64,000 nt of DNA from Rheum nobile (lineage: Eukaryota; Streptophyta; Magnoliopsida; Caryophyllales; Polygonaceae), in the NCBI GenBank assembly GCA_027886185.1, contig WOAB01000606.1, positions 2,914,001-2,978,000 of the forward strand, given 5' to 3'. Position 1 is the stretch's first letter; every line of letters begins with the position of its first letter. Both the position numbers and the translations under genes were made by a program. Below the pieces are notes generated by a model, which was given only the letters and a program-made list of their open reading frames with translations, was not told the DNA's origin and searched no databases. Below, piece after piece: positions 54,815-64,000 of this stretch.

Positions 54815-54903
54815 TAGCTAAGCGTGTATATACACGTATAAGCTAAGCATGTAGATACACGTATAAGCTAAGCGTGTAGATACACGCTTAGCTTATACGT
54901 GTA
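54815..54903. repeat. Cluster of palindromes including a perfect 22-bp-arm inverted repeat
   Basis: ACACGTATAAGCTAAGCGTG plus TA (54857-54878), a 2-bp GA spacer, then its exact reverse complement (54881-54902). Two more partial copies precede it (GCTAAGCGTGTATATACACG and AAGCTAAGCATGTAGATACA). It lies about 135 bp upstream of the GRF gene start, in its probable promoter. Confidence 0.88.
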
Positions 54904-55036
54904 GTCTGGTAACGGTCATTCTTCAACGGCTAACCGTCCAACGACTCTATTTCATCCTACAAATACCAACATACAATGTCGTCCTAAGCCTTGTACACCT
55001 TTCTCTATCCCTACCAAAAACTCGTTACATGTTAGT

Positions 55037-55345
55037 ATGGCATCTTCGTCGAGTTCGAGTTCAAGTACAGGAGAGGGATTTTGCTTCTGTAATGTTAAGG
55101 CGGTCATACACACTTGTGACCGACAATGGCAATACGGAAGAAGGTATTGGGGATGCCCAGAATTGGGGATGTACGATGTCCACAAACCTGATAATAAAGG
55201 GGGATGCGATTTCTTTGCGTGGTTCGATCCACCATACGACGCGAGGGCATACGAGGTCATTATGGAGTTGGGATGTGATTTGTTATGTTTTGTACTACTT
55301 TGCGCCAGTATAGGCCCATTAAATCGAGATAAAAAGCGAGTTTGA
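55037..55345 (+). CDS. GRF-type zinc-finger protein
   Basis: 102 residues, MASSSSSSSSTGEG at the start (poly-Ser, typical for plant GRF proteins). One GRF zinc finger follows at residues about 15-63: CFCNVKAVIHTCDRQWQYG, RRYWGCPELGMY and GGCDFFAWFDPP, supplying the Cys ligands and the GR(R)-aromatic-GC core. The C-terminus is hydrophobic (LGCDLLCFVLLCASIG) and ends in a basic tail. GRF fingers bind nucleic acid. In plants small GRF proteins often sit beside mobile elements. It converges with the MULE-OTU gene 90 bp downstream. Full-length and uninterrupted, one of the few intact frames here. Confidence 0.75.
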   Translation: MASSSSSSSSTGEGFCFCNVKAVIHTCDRQWQYGRRYWGCPELGMYDVHKPDNKGGCDFFAWFDPPYDARAYEVIMELGCDLLCFVLLCASIGPLNRDKKRV

Positions 55346-55432
55346 ACTACTTCAAACTTAAATAAAAACACATCAAATTAATGATATGAACACATCAAAG
55401 CTGTCTAAATATTACATTACATAATCGTATAA

Positions 55433-58400
55433 TCAATCAAGTACATGAACGGATCCGTCTCCCACATACATAAAAGGATCTGGTGCCCGACAATATGCAA
55501 TGCGGTAATCTCGATATATCTTCAAATTCAACTCAAACTTTGTTGTCCACCACAGAATGTTTCGATCTGCGTTTCTACGCCACGCACCAGGTGTGTGCGG
55601 TATTGGCGACCCTTCCTTAAGCACCACCTACATATACACACACAAACTATTTTAGTAGTGAAAACAATGTAACCTAATTTCATAAATATTTTTATTAGAA
55701 AAAACCTTTACCGGTATGAAGTGATCATGATTGCCTACGTGTGCCATGGCGAGAATCTTGTCTGGAGGTCCCATGCTTGATGTCCTATTCCTCAACGGTA
55801 AGCAAAACGTCGGAACTTCCCACGTTAATAAGACGAGACCAACCTGATAGAGTGTGGCAAACACTAAACCCATCAATGGCATGTGAAGCCAGTATAATTC
55901 TGAGCAAGGGCTTCTGCAATGGTTCACTTGCAAGATAAGATCCTCCCAAGACCCTTGTCGAAGACGGCAACGTATCGGCTCGTATAGCTCTCGATTGTCA
56001 AGCAACTCTGTTACCATCTTGCGTCGGATGTTGGCATATTCATGCTCTTGCCTCCCCAACAATACAGCCATCGACCGATATCCACAATGTCCGTCGGGGC
56101 ATACATCTCTAACATTCTTGATGTACGGAATCCAGAAGTCATCCACATTGTCAATCCCAAAGTTCACCCCCATATGAACAAGGGGAAAAATTGGTTCTTT
56201 AGGCCACTGCAAATCTTCTGGTTGTGATTCTTCTAGTATGGGTTGGGATTGCAAGTCGTCAAAGTCCATCACTACTGCAGTAGATGCACCTGCTTGGTTT
56301 TTAGGTCGACTTGGGCCTCTACCAGTGCTCGCACTTGCCTTCCCCTTCCCCTTTGTCTTCGGCCCTGCCTTCTTCTCATTCTCGTGGAGCTCATCCCGTC
56401 TATGCTCAAACAAGCACTTATCCCTCTTCTCCGCCTTCTCATCCACCTTCTCCTTGTTCCTAGCACCACTTGGCCTTCCTTTTGACTTGATTCCCGTCGG
56501 CTCCAACAGAGTACTCTCTTCTGGATGCTCCAAGTCGTCGTACAGCTCACCTAGTAGGAATGTCGTGCCTTTCTTCAATGTCCCAACCTCTAACTTGGCA
56601 AACATTTCACGAAGTCTAATCTCTGTAATGTCCATTCGAACATAGGCAGAAGGGCCAAGTGTTGTGGTTGGAGTCTCTTCCCATTCCAAGTCCCTCCAAA
56701 ACTCGTGAACGTCTGACGGAATGAGAGGTGTTCTTGAAATGATGGCTCTTGCAATACTGTGCACGCAAGGCAACCCGAGGCAATCTCTCACCCAATGGTC
56801 GTTGCATTCTTTTGAGAACTCCCCCTTCTTCAACATATCGTAATATCCCAACAACATATCAAAGCACCTATCAGACACTTGGTAGAAGAGCCTAGAAAGT
56901 AGCCCGTACAACTGCCGGCATCGATGCATCATTGAAATCCGTTGGTCGTTTGGAAAGTGAAAGGTTCATGCTCCCCCTAATCTGATCTACTTGAAGGATG
57001 ATGGCATGGTGAATCCTCACGATCACTCTGTTGAAGCCCCCTCTGCTAGAGCCAATAATATCTTTCAAAACCTTGTGCATCCCCTCAACCCTGTCAAATC
57101 ACATGACGTTAGTACGACATTAACAACTATGAGTACAAAAAACAACATATTCTACACATCATACCTGTTTGAAGTCCTCGTGAAGAAGTGAAGATGATGA
57201 TCCGTCCACGCCCTTACTATGCTCGTCTTGTACGGAATAAGCCATGTGCCCTCCACGTATCCGACAAGGCCTTTCTTCCACGATGTCCGTAATACGGCAA
57301 GCCTCTCTTCATAGCTTTCTTCACTAGCTGAGCAAAAAAGTGCCCAACATTGGTTTGCAAAGGCATCCACACTTTTCTTCCTCTTCAAGATGGACGAGGC
57401 ACGTGCCTCGATGTTGTGCTTTATATGCACCCAGCACAAGATGTGTTGAACTTCGGTGCCGAAAACACTCCGGATAGCAGTTATGAGGGCCTTCTCACAA
57501 TCTGTCATTATTGCAGTAGGCATCACTCCCAAATCCAAACACAATGCTCGAACTTTCCTCATTATCCACGTGTAATGGTAAATCTGTTCCGCCCGGGTGA
57601 ATGCATAAGCAATGTTGAACATCTTATGAGTGTTGGTGAAACCAACAATCTCCAAAAGTGGCATTCCATATCTACGGAAAACATTTCAAAATACAATACA
57701 CATTTTTAAATGAAATACTATAACAATTTATGTCATAATAAACTACACATTATTACAATTAATGACTTACTTGTTTGTCTTGTATGTCGCGACAATGATT
57801 ATCACGTACGGGAACTTCTTCAACAACCGCAGCGACTCCGGATTAGCAAAAAATAATATTGCAACCTCATCAGTCTTTGCATCCCTCAAAGGATGAACTA
57901 TGTAATTCTGCTCAACCATAAACCTTATGGACCACTGTGTAACCGTTAAGTCTCCCAAATCCTCGTACTGCAGCTTCTGCAAGAAGTTGGCCACTTGCTT
58001 CCTGGAAGTCACATTTCCCGGGAAGTTTTGCCTCAATTCCGAAACAATTTGATTCGGCGTCTTGCGACCGTCTCCCCACCTCCTAGCGCATACCTGCTCC
58101 GCCTCGGTCATTCGACCCATGAATGCATGACCTTCAAAGCTAGTTCGTAGCTTATGGTTGTGCCGACCTTCAATCACACCCAACATCCACTTTTCACCAA
58201 CCGTCCATGCCTCTTTCTTCTTGCGAACACCCATTATCTCAAACTTACACCCACACTTTTTGGATCTCGACTTTCGGATTTTAGGAACCGGCAACTCTGG
58301 ATTCTCTTTGTTCACCTTCGGCCTCCCCGATCTCCAGGGCCCAAACCTATCGCACACTATACTAATTTGGTACGGACTTGAGTTACGCTTCACCAAAGCT

Positions 58401-58965
58401 ATCACAAGCTCCTTTCCTTTTTCTTTCACCCATTTGTACAATTCTTCCTTACTATTCCACACTAGGTCCGTAGTAAAATGCTCTTTATAGTCTTTCCCCT
58501 ATAAATGTAGCGGTTTATGTTAACTATGTTATACACTACATATGATTTTCAATTATATAACTACGAATTCATGCTAAATATTGGCTACCTAATTAAGTGC
58601 AATATTTAAGATACTAATTACGAATTAAAATAACGATGAACGAATGAGCTCAATTTTTTAAGGACTACATCATTACACTACATATGATTTCCAATTATAT
58701 AACTACAAATTCATGCTAAATATTGACTATCTAATTAAGTATAATATTTAACACACTAATTACGAATTAAATTACCGATGAACGAAAGAATAATTTTTTA
58801 AACACTAACCACAAATTCGCCGCTAGGGTCCCAATCGCCTTCCGCTTCCTCGTCTTCCTCGTCTAACACAAATTTCGACTGCATCCATTCGTCGCCCTCC
58901 TCCTCTTCTTCTTCACTTTGAACCCACTCGTTTTGTTCGTCACTACTCTCACCACTATGATACAT
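55433..58965 (-). pseudogene. MULE transposase fused to an OTU-like cysteine protease, six exons
   Basis: Exon 1 (58965 to about 58806) is acidic (MYHSGESSDEQNEWVQSEEE). Exon 2 (about 58498-57767) has the MuDR N-terminal DNA-binding region (KWVKEKGKELVIALVKRN, CGCKFEIMG) up to ATYKTNK. Exon 3 (57672-57166) has YGMPLLEIVGFTNTHKMFN, the second Asp in IMTDCEKALITAIR and CWVHIKHNIEARA. Exon 4 (about 57092) begins VEGMHKVLKDIIGSSRGG, with a frame change near 56970-57000. Exon 5 has a SWIM-like CLGLPCVHSIA, a GRPSGARNKEK tract, then OTU: CPDGHCGYRSMAVLLG and GNHDHFIP, continuing through a GT/AG junction (about 55713/55627) into VVLKEGSPIPHTPGAWRRNA and TGA at 55433. The first catalytic Asp, expected before ATYKTN, is Val (GTC at 57791-57793). 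OTU Asp, Cys and His are kept. Decayed as a transposase. Confidence 0.8.
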
Positions 58966-59459
58966 CTTTAAAATTTAGGAGTACACAATTTCAGTTTCTG
59001 GGAAATGAAATGGACCTTCGACTATAAATAGAAAGAAATATAATCGTTAAGCAACAGCTATAATATACACGCCTAAGCTAAGCGTTTATATTATAGCCGT
59101 TAGTACAACGGCTACATATACACGCCTAAGCTAAGCGTGTGTTTTTTGTTCTCTCGTGGGATTTGTTGTCTGTCTTTTCAAAATACCAATAATACCCCTA
59201 TACGCCTAGATTAAGCGTGTAAAACCACACGCCTAGCTTAAGCGTGTAGAATAGCGTCCATTTAACTATTTTTCAGCGTGTATTTAGCCATTGCCTAATA
59301 ATATATACTACTTAAGGCTGAGAAGATTAAGCACGTACAAAGAAAGGATGGTATTGGTACTTATATGTAATTACTAATTAGGAACAAGCATCGTTTATTT
59401 TATTTTCTTAGTCGTTGATTGTTATAAAATTACCAATTTGTTTCTTGTTTTTTCTTTAG
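58966..59459. other. 5' flank of the MULE-OTU gene, probable MULE end region
   Basis: No gene. Holds four palindromes of the CACGC(C/T)TAAGCTAAGCGTG type (59066-59247) and AT-rich sequence. A terminal inverted repeat with an exact partner could not be identified by eye. Confidence 0.45.
59066..59247. repeat. Palindromes, right cluster
   Basis: ACACGCCTAAGCTAAGCGTT (59067), ACACGCCTAAGCTAAGCGTG (59120), TACGCCTAGATTAAGCGTG (59201) and ACACGCCTAGCTTAAGCGTG (59227). They mirror the cluster in front of the GRF gene, so both outward-facing sides of the gene pair carry the same motif. Confidence 0.75.
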
Positions 59460-59603
59460 AGTAATCCCATCCAAGTGAATGAATTGTGTCCTTTAATCAA
59501 AGATGCAATTACTGATTATGAAGTGAGACCATTTATGGAGATATTTAATCCGGTGATTTTAGGTAGTCATAGTGCTTTGCTAGAAGCCAACTATGATTTA
59601 TAG
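59460..59603 (+). CDS. Exon-like terminal fragment of an unknown gene
   Basis: After a pyrimidine-rich TTTTTTCTTTAG acceptor, 47 codons read SNPIQVNELCPLIKDAITDY, then EVRPFMEIFNPVILGSHSAL and LEANYDL with TAG at 59601-59603. Composition looks like a real last exon. I do not recognise the family. It ends 40 bp before the copia C LTR. Confidence 0.35.
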   Translation, partial: SNPIQVNELCPLIKDAITDYEVRPFMEIFNPVILGSHSALLEANYDL

Positions 59604-59642
59604 ACTATATGTTATAGAGTATGTCATAAAGTCTATTGCTAT

Positions 59643-60163
59643 TGTTACCGGGTCCTACGAGGTCACACCCTTAGAGTTTAGACTGGATCAGGTTGTTGGG
59701 AGACATATTATATAAAGTATATAATATAAAATTATATAAGATATAACTTGGGAGATAAGACTTGTTAATAATAAAGTGTTATTATTAATAATAAAAGAAA
59801 TACTTATTTAGGAAATAAGATATCTACACATGGCAATATAAAAGGAGGGCTTTTAGGAAAAGCCCGTAACCTTAATTCACTTGAGAAGTACGGCTGCCTC
59901 CTTCTCCCTCTCTCTTCCTTCGTTCGCCTTCGATCCTCGCTCTAGCAACCGAGTCCTAGGTGATCCAGATCCAAGCTCGGGTGGACCAAATAGAGGAGTC
60001 ACACGTGAGGCTCTATTCTCTCCATTCCAGCAGATTGAAACACGCATCAAGAGGTATTTGATTCTTCCTATCTATGATCTACTTGGTTTATGCATGAGAT
60101 CCTTGGTTAGATGTTAGGAAAACGTTTCCTGAAATTCCGTTTTACGCATCTAAAATCCCTTCA
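59643..60163 (+). repeat. 5' LTR of copia C
   Basis: About 521 bp, TGTTACCGGG...TCCCTTCA. The end is set by the primer site that follows and the start by the first TGTT; no second LTR is available for comparison. The short frame at 59881-60117 is transcribed leader, not a gene. Confidence 0.65.
59837..59843 (+). promoter_or_regulatory. Probable TATA box of the copia C LTR
   Basis: TATAAAA within GGCAATATAAAAGGAGGGC, in mid LTR, followed by a GC-richer leader. Confidence 0.5.
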
Positions 60164-60165
60164 GT

Positions 60166-60174
60166 GGTATCAGT
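60166..60174 (+). other. Primer-binding site of copia C
   Basis: TGGTATCAG two bases after the LTR, matching the initiator tRNA-Met 3' end for nine bases; the next bases (TTGCC) deviate from AGC. Confidence 0.65.
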
Positions 60175-62170
60175 TGCCTCTTGCATAAATTGATTAGATC
60201 AAATTTAAAGTTTTAAATTTTGATGTATGTTCATGATTGTCTTGATTCAAATTAAGTGGTAAAATTATATATAGGTTAATTTGCATGATTAAAATTATGA
60301 TTTTGATTGATTGGATTAGTAAAGCTGTAGAACTTTATGAATAAATATGCATGAAAACTTATTCTACCCATATTTGATTCATGTGATTTAATTATGCAAG
60401 AGATGTGATTTTTTGGCATATTTTTTTTAAATCATTAGATAAAAATTTATTTTTCATAAGATGAATCAACTACCCAAATTCTAATTTTTTTTATCGAATT
60501 GTTCGGTGACTGATTAAAAGTTATGCGGTCCTGCGGATGAATATTCTGAACAATCATATCTTTAATTGTTAAGGCACTGTTGTTCGGATATAATATATGG
60601 TATATAGGCAAATGTCCTGCCTGCTTTCCAGTGTTGTTTGGCATATTTGATTGTCATCAAATCTCGCTCCGCTTTCCAGACTTGAATTTATATGATATCA
60701 TATTCCATTTAATTGAACTGTTCGGATTTTGGTATTAAATATATATAATACAAGAATATCTAACTCACGTGGGTGGAATTGTTCTTCACGCGGTCCCGTG
60801 GTGGCTGATTCGGGCCGGACTCGGATCGGTCCGCAGCGGCAGTTTGAGTTCGATGGATGCGGTTTGGTTCGGGTTTGACTCGGACGTGACTCGGTCCAGT
60901 TGGGTAGATTTGGCGTTTTAGGATAATTTCCTAAACTATAAGATAAGATCTTATTTATTTATTTGGATAATATTTGATATCATCTCAATTATATAATTTC
61001 CTAAAAATTGTTAGGATAGATTCCCACTAGATTTAGATAAGGATATTTGATATCCTATCTTGTTCATGCATATCTTATCCAATAATGCATTTTAATGATT
61101 AATCATGATTAATGCTATATATTGATTTTAATTTGAATTAAGAATTTGATATTAAATTATTTATATCATGAGATGATTTATTTAATTTGATATAGTTTTA
61201 TTTAAATTAGTTAAATCGATTATTACTATTAATTAGATTAATATAATTGATAATATTTGATATTATTATTGCATGTATGTGTTATAATATTATGATATTA
61301 TTGCTTGCATGAGGTGACTAGTATGGCCCACATTAGGATATATAAATACGTTCTGCGTACCGTTATGTTTTTCTTGTACACGATCTGCGTATCGTTATGT
61401 ATTTTTGTAATTTAAATTTCTACAAGAGAGTTTATTCCAATTATATGTAAGACAAGAAGAAGAAGATCCTAAGAAGACCAAAGGATGGAGATCCATGGAG
61501 GGTACTAAGGATGAAGATCCAGGAGTAACAAGACCCATGAAGATTAGATCTTTAATTTTGGTTTTTAGGGGCCATACTAGGATCACATTTATTACTGCAT
61601 TACTTGAATGCTTTATTTCTCACTTTGCATGCTTGCTTGTTTGTTTATGCTATTTTGTTCACTAGTAAATAAACAACCAATGCATGCTTAAGTCCCTTAA
61701 CAGAATATTGAGATCATGCCTTTCCATATCATAACCATGAGGCCCTTGGGATTCGTTGGATAGTTTTCGCCCTAGCGAGGTGTCCTTCCTTGACCTTGGG
61801 ATAGTGCGGGTATGTCTAATAGGGGCATGCTGCCTTGGTATGGTTACACTCAACAAGAGACCAAAATGCTCAGTTTTGGATCTTGAGGCATAAGGATGAG
61901 TCTTACATAAGATGTGACCATCAACCAAGAGTTATAAGGTGTTATAATTAGTAAAGGAGTTTACTTACCTTGATTACATGAGACTTGGGGAAGTGCCCTA
62001 GTACGCTCGAGTTTCATCTAAGATAGGATCTTGGAATCATTTTACTCACAAGGGACAATTTAATTGAGTAGAATGTGCAATAACTTACTGTTTATAGTTT
62101 GTCTAAATTTTAAGTTCTTGCATGTCAAGCATAATTTATCTGCATGTTTTTATTCCGTTTTGTAGTTACT
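60175..62170 (+). other. Long untranslated leader of copia C
   Basis: About 2 kb without a gene between primer site and gag. Long leaders are usual in this copia group. A GC-rich patch (60775-60905) and a less AT-rich part (61700-62060) have no coding signature. Confidence 0.6.
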
Positions 62171-64000
62171 ATGTCTTCTGAACACCTCAAATTCACTCTC
62201 CGCTCAATAGTTGAGAAAAACCGTTTGAACGACACAAATTTCCTTGATTGGGAAAGACATATGAGAATCAGTCTGAGGGACAGGAGGATGTCCTTGAAAC
62301 CCTCATCCCAGAGTTGATTGCCACCTCATTTGATGAGGATAAGGCAAGTCACAAAAACCTGGAAGAAAAGAAGAGGAGAACAGTCTCCACTTTAGGTATT
62401 TACGTTACTGAAATCTTATCAACCAAGTCTCATTCTTGGATATTACATTCAGGATGTGGTTCTCACATTATTTCGAATGTGCAAGGACTAAGAAATAGGA
62501 GACGGTTGCAGAAGGGTGAGATAGATCTCCGTGTTGGAAATGGAGCAAGAGTTGCTGCACTTGTCATTGGAGATTATAGTCTACCTCTACCTTCTGGCTT
62601 AGTTTTAGAACTTTATAATTGTTATTTTGTTCCATCTATTACTAATAATTTGATTTCAATTTCAGTTTTGAACCTTGAGGGTTATGAATTTGTCATTAAG
62701 GATTGTTTTTCATTTATAAGAATGACACTTTCTATGCTCGAGCCCATGTGAGTAGTAGTGGACTATACATGTTGGACCTCAAATCTGAAATTTATAACGT
62801 TGATACAAAGAGGCAAAAGTCAAATATAAGTGAAGCCAATCTATGGCACTGTCACTTGGGTCACATTAGCATCAAACGCATGAAGGAACTCCAAACAGTT
62901 GGTAGCCTAAAGTCATTTGATTTAGAATCATTTGAAACATGTGAGTCATGTCTGATGGGCAAGATGACAAGGTCACATTTCACTGGTACGAGTGAGAGGA
63001 CTACTGAGCTCTTAGCTCTCATACATACCGATGTATGTGGACCTATGAGCACAGAAGATAGGAGAGGCTATCGATACTTCATTACATTTATTGATGATTT
63101 TAGTAGATATGGGTATATCTACTTAATGAAGCATAAATCTGAGTCCTTTGAAAAGTTCAAAGAATTCCAGAATGAAGTTGAGACACAGACTGGCAAGAAG
63201 ATAAAGGCACTCCGATCAGATCGAGGGGGCGAATATCTGAGCCAAGAATTCGACCATCACTTGAGGAGTTGTGGCATTTTGACACAACTGACTCCACCAG
63301 GCACGCCACAATTGAATGGCGTATCTGAAAGGAGGAACAGGACATTGTTAGACATGGTCCGCTCAATGATGAGTTTTGCTGATCTTCCTACATCCTTTTA
63401 GGGATATGCCCTCACCACTGCTGCGTTCACACTAAACAGGACTCCGTCACGATCAGTTGACAAGACACCACATGAGATATGGTATGGAAAGGTTCCTAGC
63501 TTGTCATTTCTGAAGGTCTGGGGATGCGAAGGCTTATGTAAAGCGTTTACTACCTGATAAGCTAGTACCCAAATCAGACAAATGCTTCTTTATAGGTTAT
63601 CCCAAGGAAACAAGGGGATATTAATTCTACAATTCTGCTGAGAATAAATTGTTTGTTACTCGGGATAGTGTCTTTTTGGAAAAGGATTTATTTTCCAAGA
63701 AGCCAAGTGGGAGAAATGTTCAGCTTGATGAGATTCAAGCTGAGCGACAAACCCAACAACACGAGGACATAGATGATGTCGCTGAGGAACTTGACTTTGG
63801 AGGCGTACCTTCTCAAAGGAAAACCGCCCAGATTCAAGATGCAATTCTTCAAGTTGATGAAGCACCTGAGGTCCCGCATATAGATGTGGTCAACCCAGCA
63901 GCTGAAGTCTCTCCTATTGTTGGACCACATTGGAAATCAGATAAGCTAAGGCAGCTGCCTAGGCGTTATGAGGATTACGTCTTGACTGCTAGCATTGACG
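62171..64000 (+). pseudogene. Copia C gag-pol with internal gag deletion, stops and frameshifts
   Basis: Gag starts MSSEHLKFTLRSIVEKNRLN, shifts frame near 62270-62290 to EDVLETLIPELIATSFDEDK, then passes directly into KNLEEKKRRTVSTLGIYVTE and the protease-like HSWILHSGCGSHIISN. Most of the capsid and the zinc knuckle are gone, and the protease D-T/S-G reads H-S-G. A second shift lies near 62705. Integrase is well kept: LWHCHLGHISIKRMKELQTV, CESCLMGKMTRSHFTG, HTDVCGPMS, LRSDRGGEYLS, NGVSERRNRT (D, D, E). A TAG at 63399-63401 falls after PTSF. A frameshift near 63530 and a TAA at about 63621 follow. The frame is open to the window edge (RYEDYVLTASID). Confidence 0.85.

Larger units (their letters stand above)
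59643..64000 (+). mobile_element. Ty1/copia retrotransposon C, runs off the window
   Basis: 5' LTR, primer site, a 2-kb leader and gag-pol on the plus strand. The 3' half lies beyond position 64000, so its target repeat cannot be checked. Gag is largely deleted and pol has stops and frameshifts. Confidence 0.8.

Noticed and set aside
61395..61928. Minus-strand frames in the copia C leader
   Set aside because: The region is the known long leader position between primer site and gag, and the frames have no domain.

Overview
The window is plant nuclear DNA, most likely from a eudicot. It is an AT-rich, repeat-dominated stretch with spliced genes, Ty1/copia and Ty3/gypsy LTR retrotransposons, CACTA-type termini, a captured intron-containing photorespiratory gene, and a Mutator-like (MULE) cluster. 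Almost every long open frame belongs to mobile DNA, and nearly all carry stops or frameshifts. I saw no rRNA, tRNA or CRISPR array and no clearly intact single-copy host gene.

Layout. (1) 1-3.1 kb: tail of an unknown frame, a T-rich repeated intron-like stretch, and a spliced RPA1-like (OB-fold, zinc-binding) gene with two frameshifts. (2) 3.1-5.4 kb: mostly featureless, ending in a CACTA-like terminus at 5393. (3) 6.4-7.24 kb: 5' exons of a plant Ptta/En-Spm type (Transposase_24) gene. Its 3' exon lies 42 kb away at 49537-49971, and the reading frame continues exactly across the gap. (4) 7239-49536: a 42.3-kb interval bounded by CACTAGTAC...GTACTAGTG ends with shared AGCCCGGG-type subterminal motifs, read here as one CACTA-like transposon inflated by nested insertions.

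Inside the 42-kb element, in inferred order: a transduplicated fragment of serine-glyoxylate aminotransferase (AGT1) with introns; a gag-protease-only LTR element inserted in it (8771-15761, TSD AGGTG); a 5'-truncated Ty3/gypsy (17.1-39.5 kb) interrupted by a gag-only LTR element (20800-30254, TSD GCGGT, inside the integrase zinc finger) and by a copia element (32160-39065, TSD GATCA); a scrambled foldback patch (39.5-40.7 kb); a second copy of the gypsy 3' end lacking the copia (40678-42305); and a very young reverse-strand copia (42676-47633, TSD GGGCA, LTRs differing at one base).

(5) 50.1-59.3 kb: a MULE-associated cluster. It holds a plant mobile domain (PMD, MAIN-like) gene, a 24-unit 41-bp minisatellite with higher-order structure, perfect palindromes, a small GRF zinc-finger gene, and a convergent MULE transposase fused to an OTU cysteine-protease domain. 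The transposase has lost its first catalytic Asp; the OTU Cys and His are kept. (6) 59.6-64.0 kb: a decayed copia element running off the window.

The most unusual signals are the intact frame across the 42-kb nest, GC-rich hairpins sharing the core GCGACCGC in two unrelated gag-only LTR elements (in one they are also translated as repeated Asp-Arg-Arg), the indel-free 41-bp array, and the PMD/GRF/MULE-OTU grouping. Element limits with a direct repeat of target DNA are firm. Exon limits, the gypsy termini and the MULE termini are approximate.
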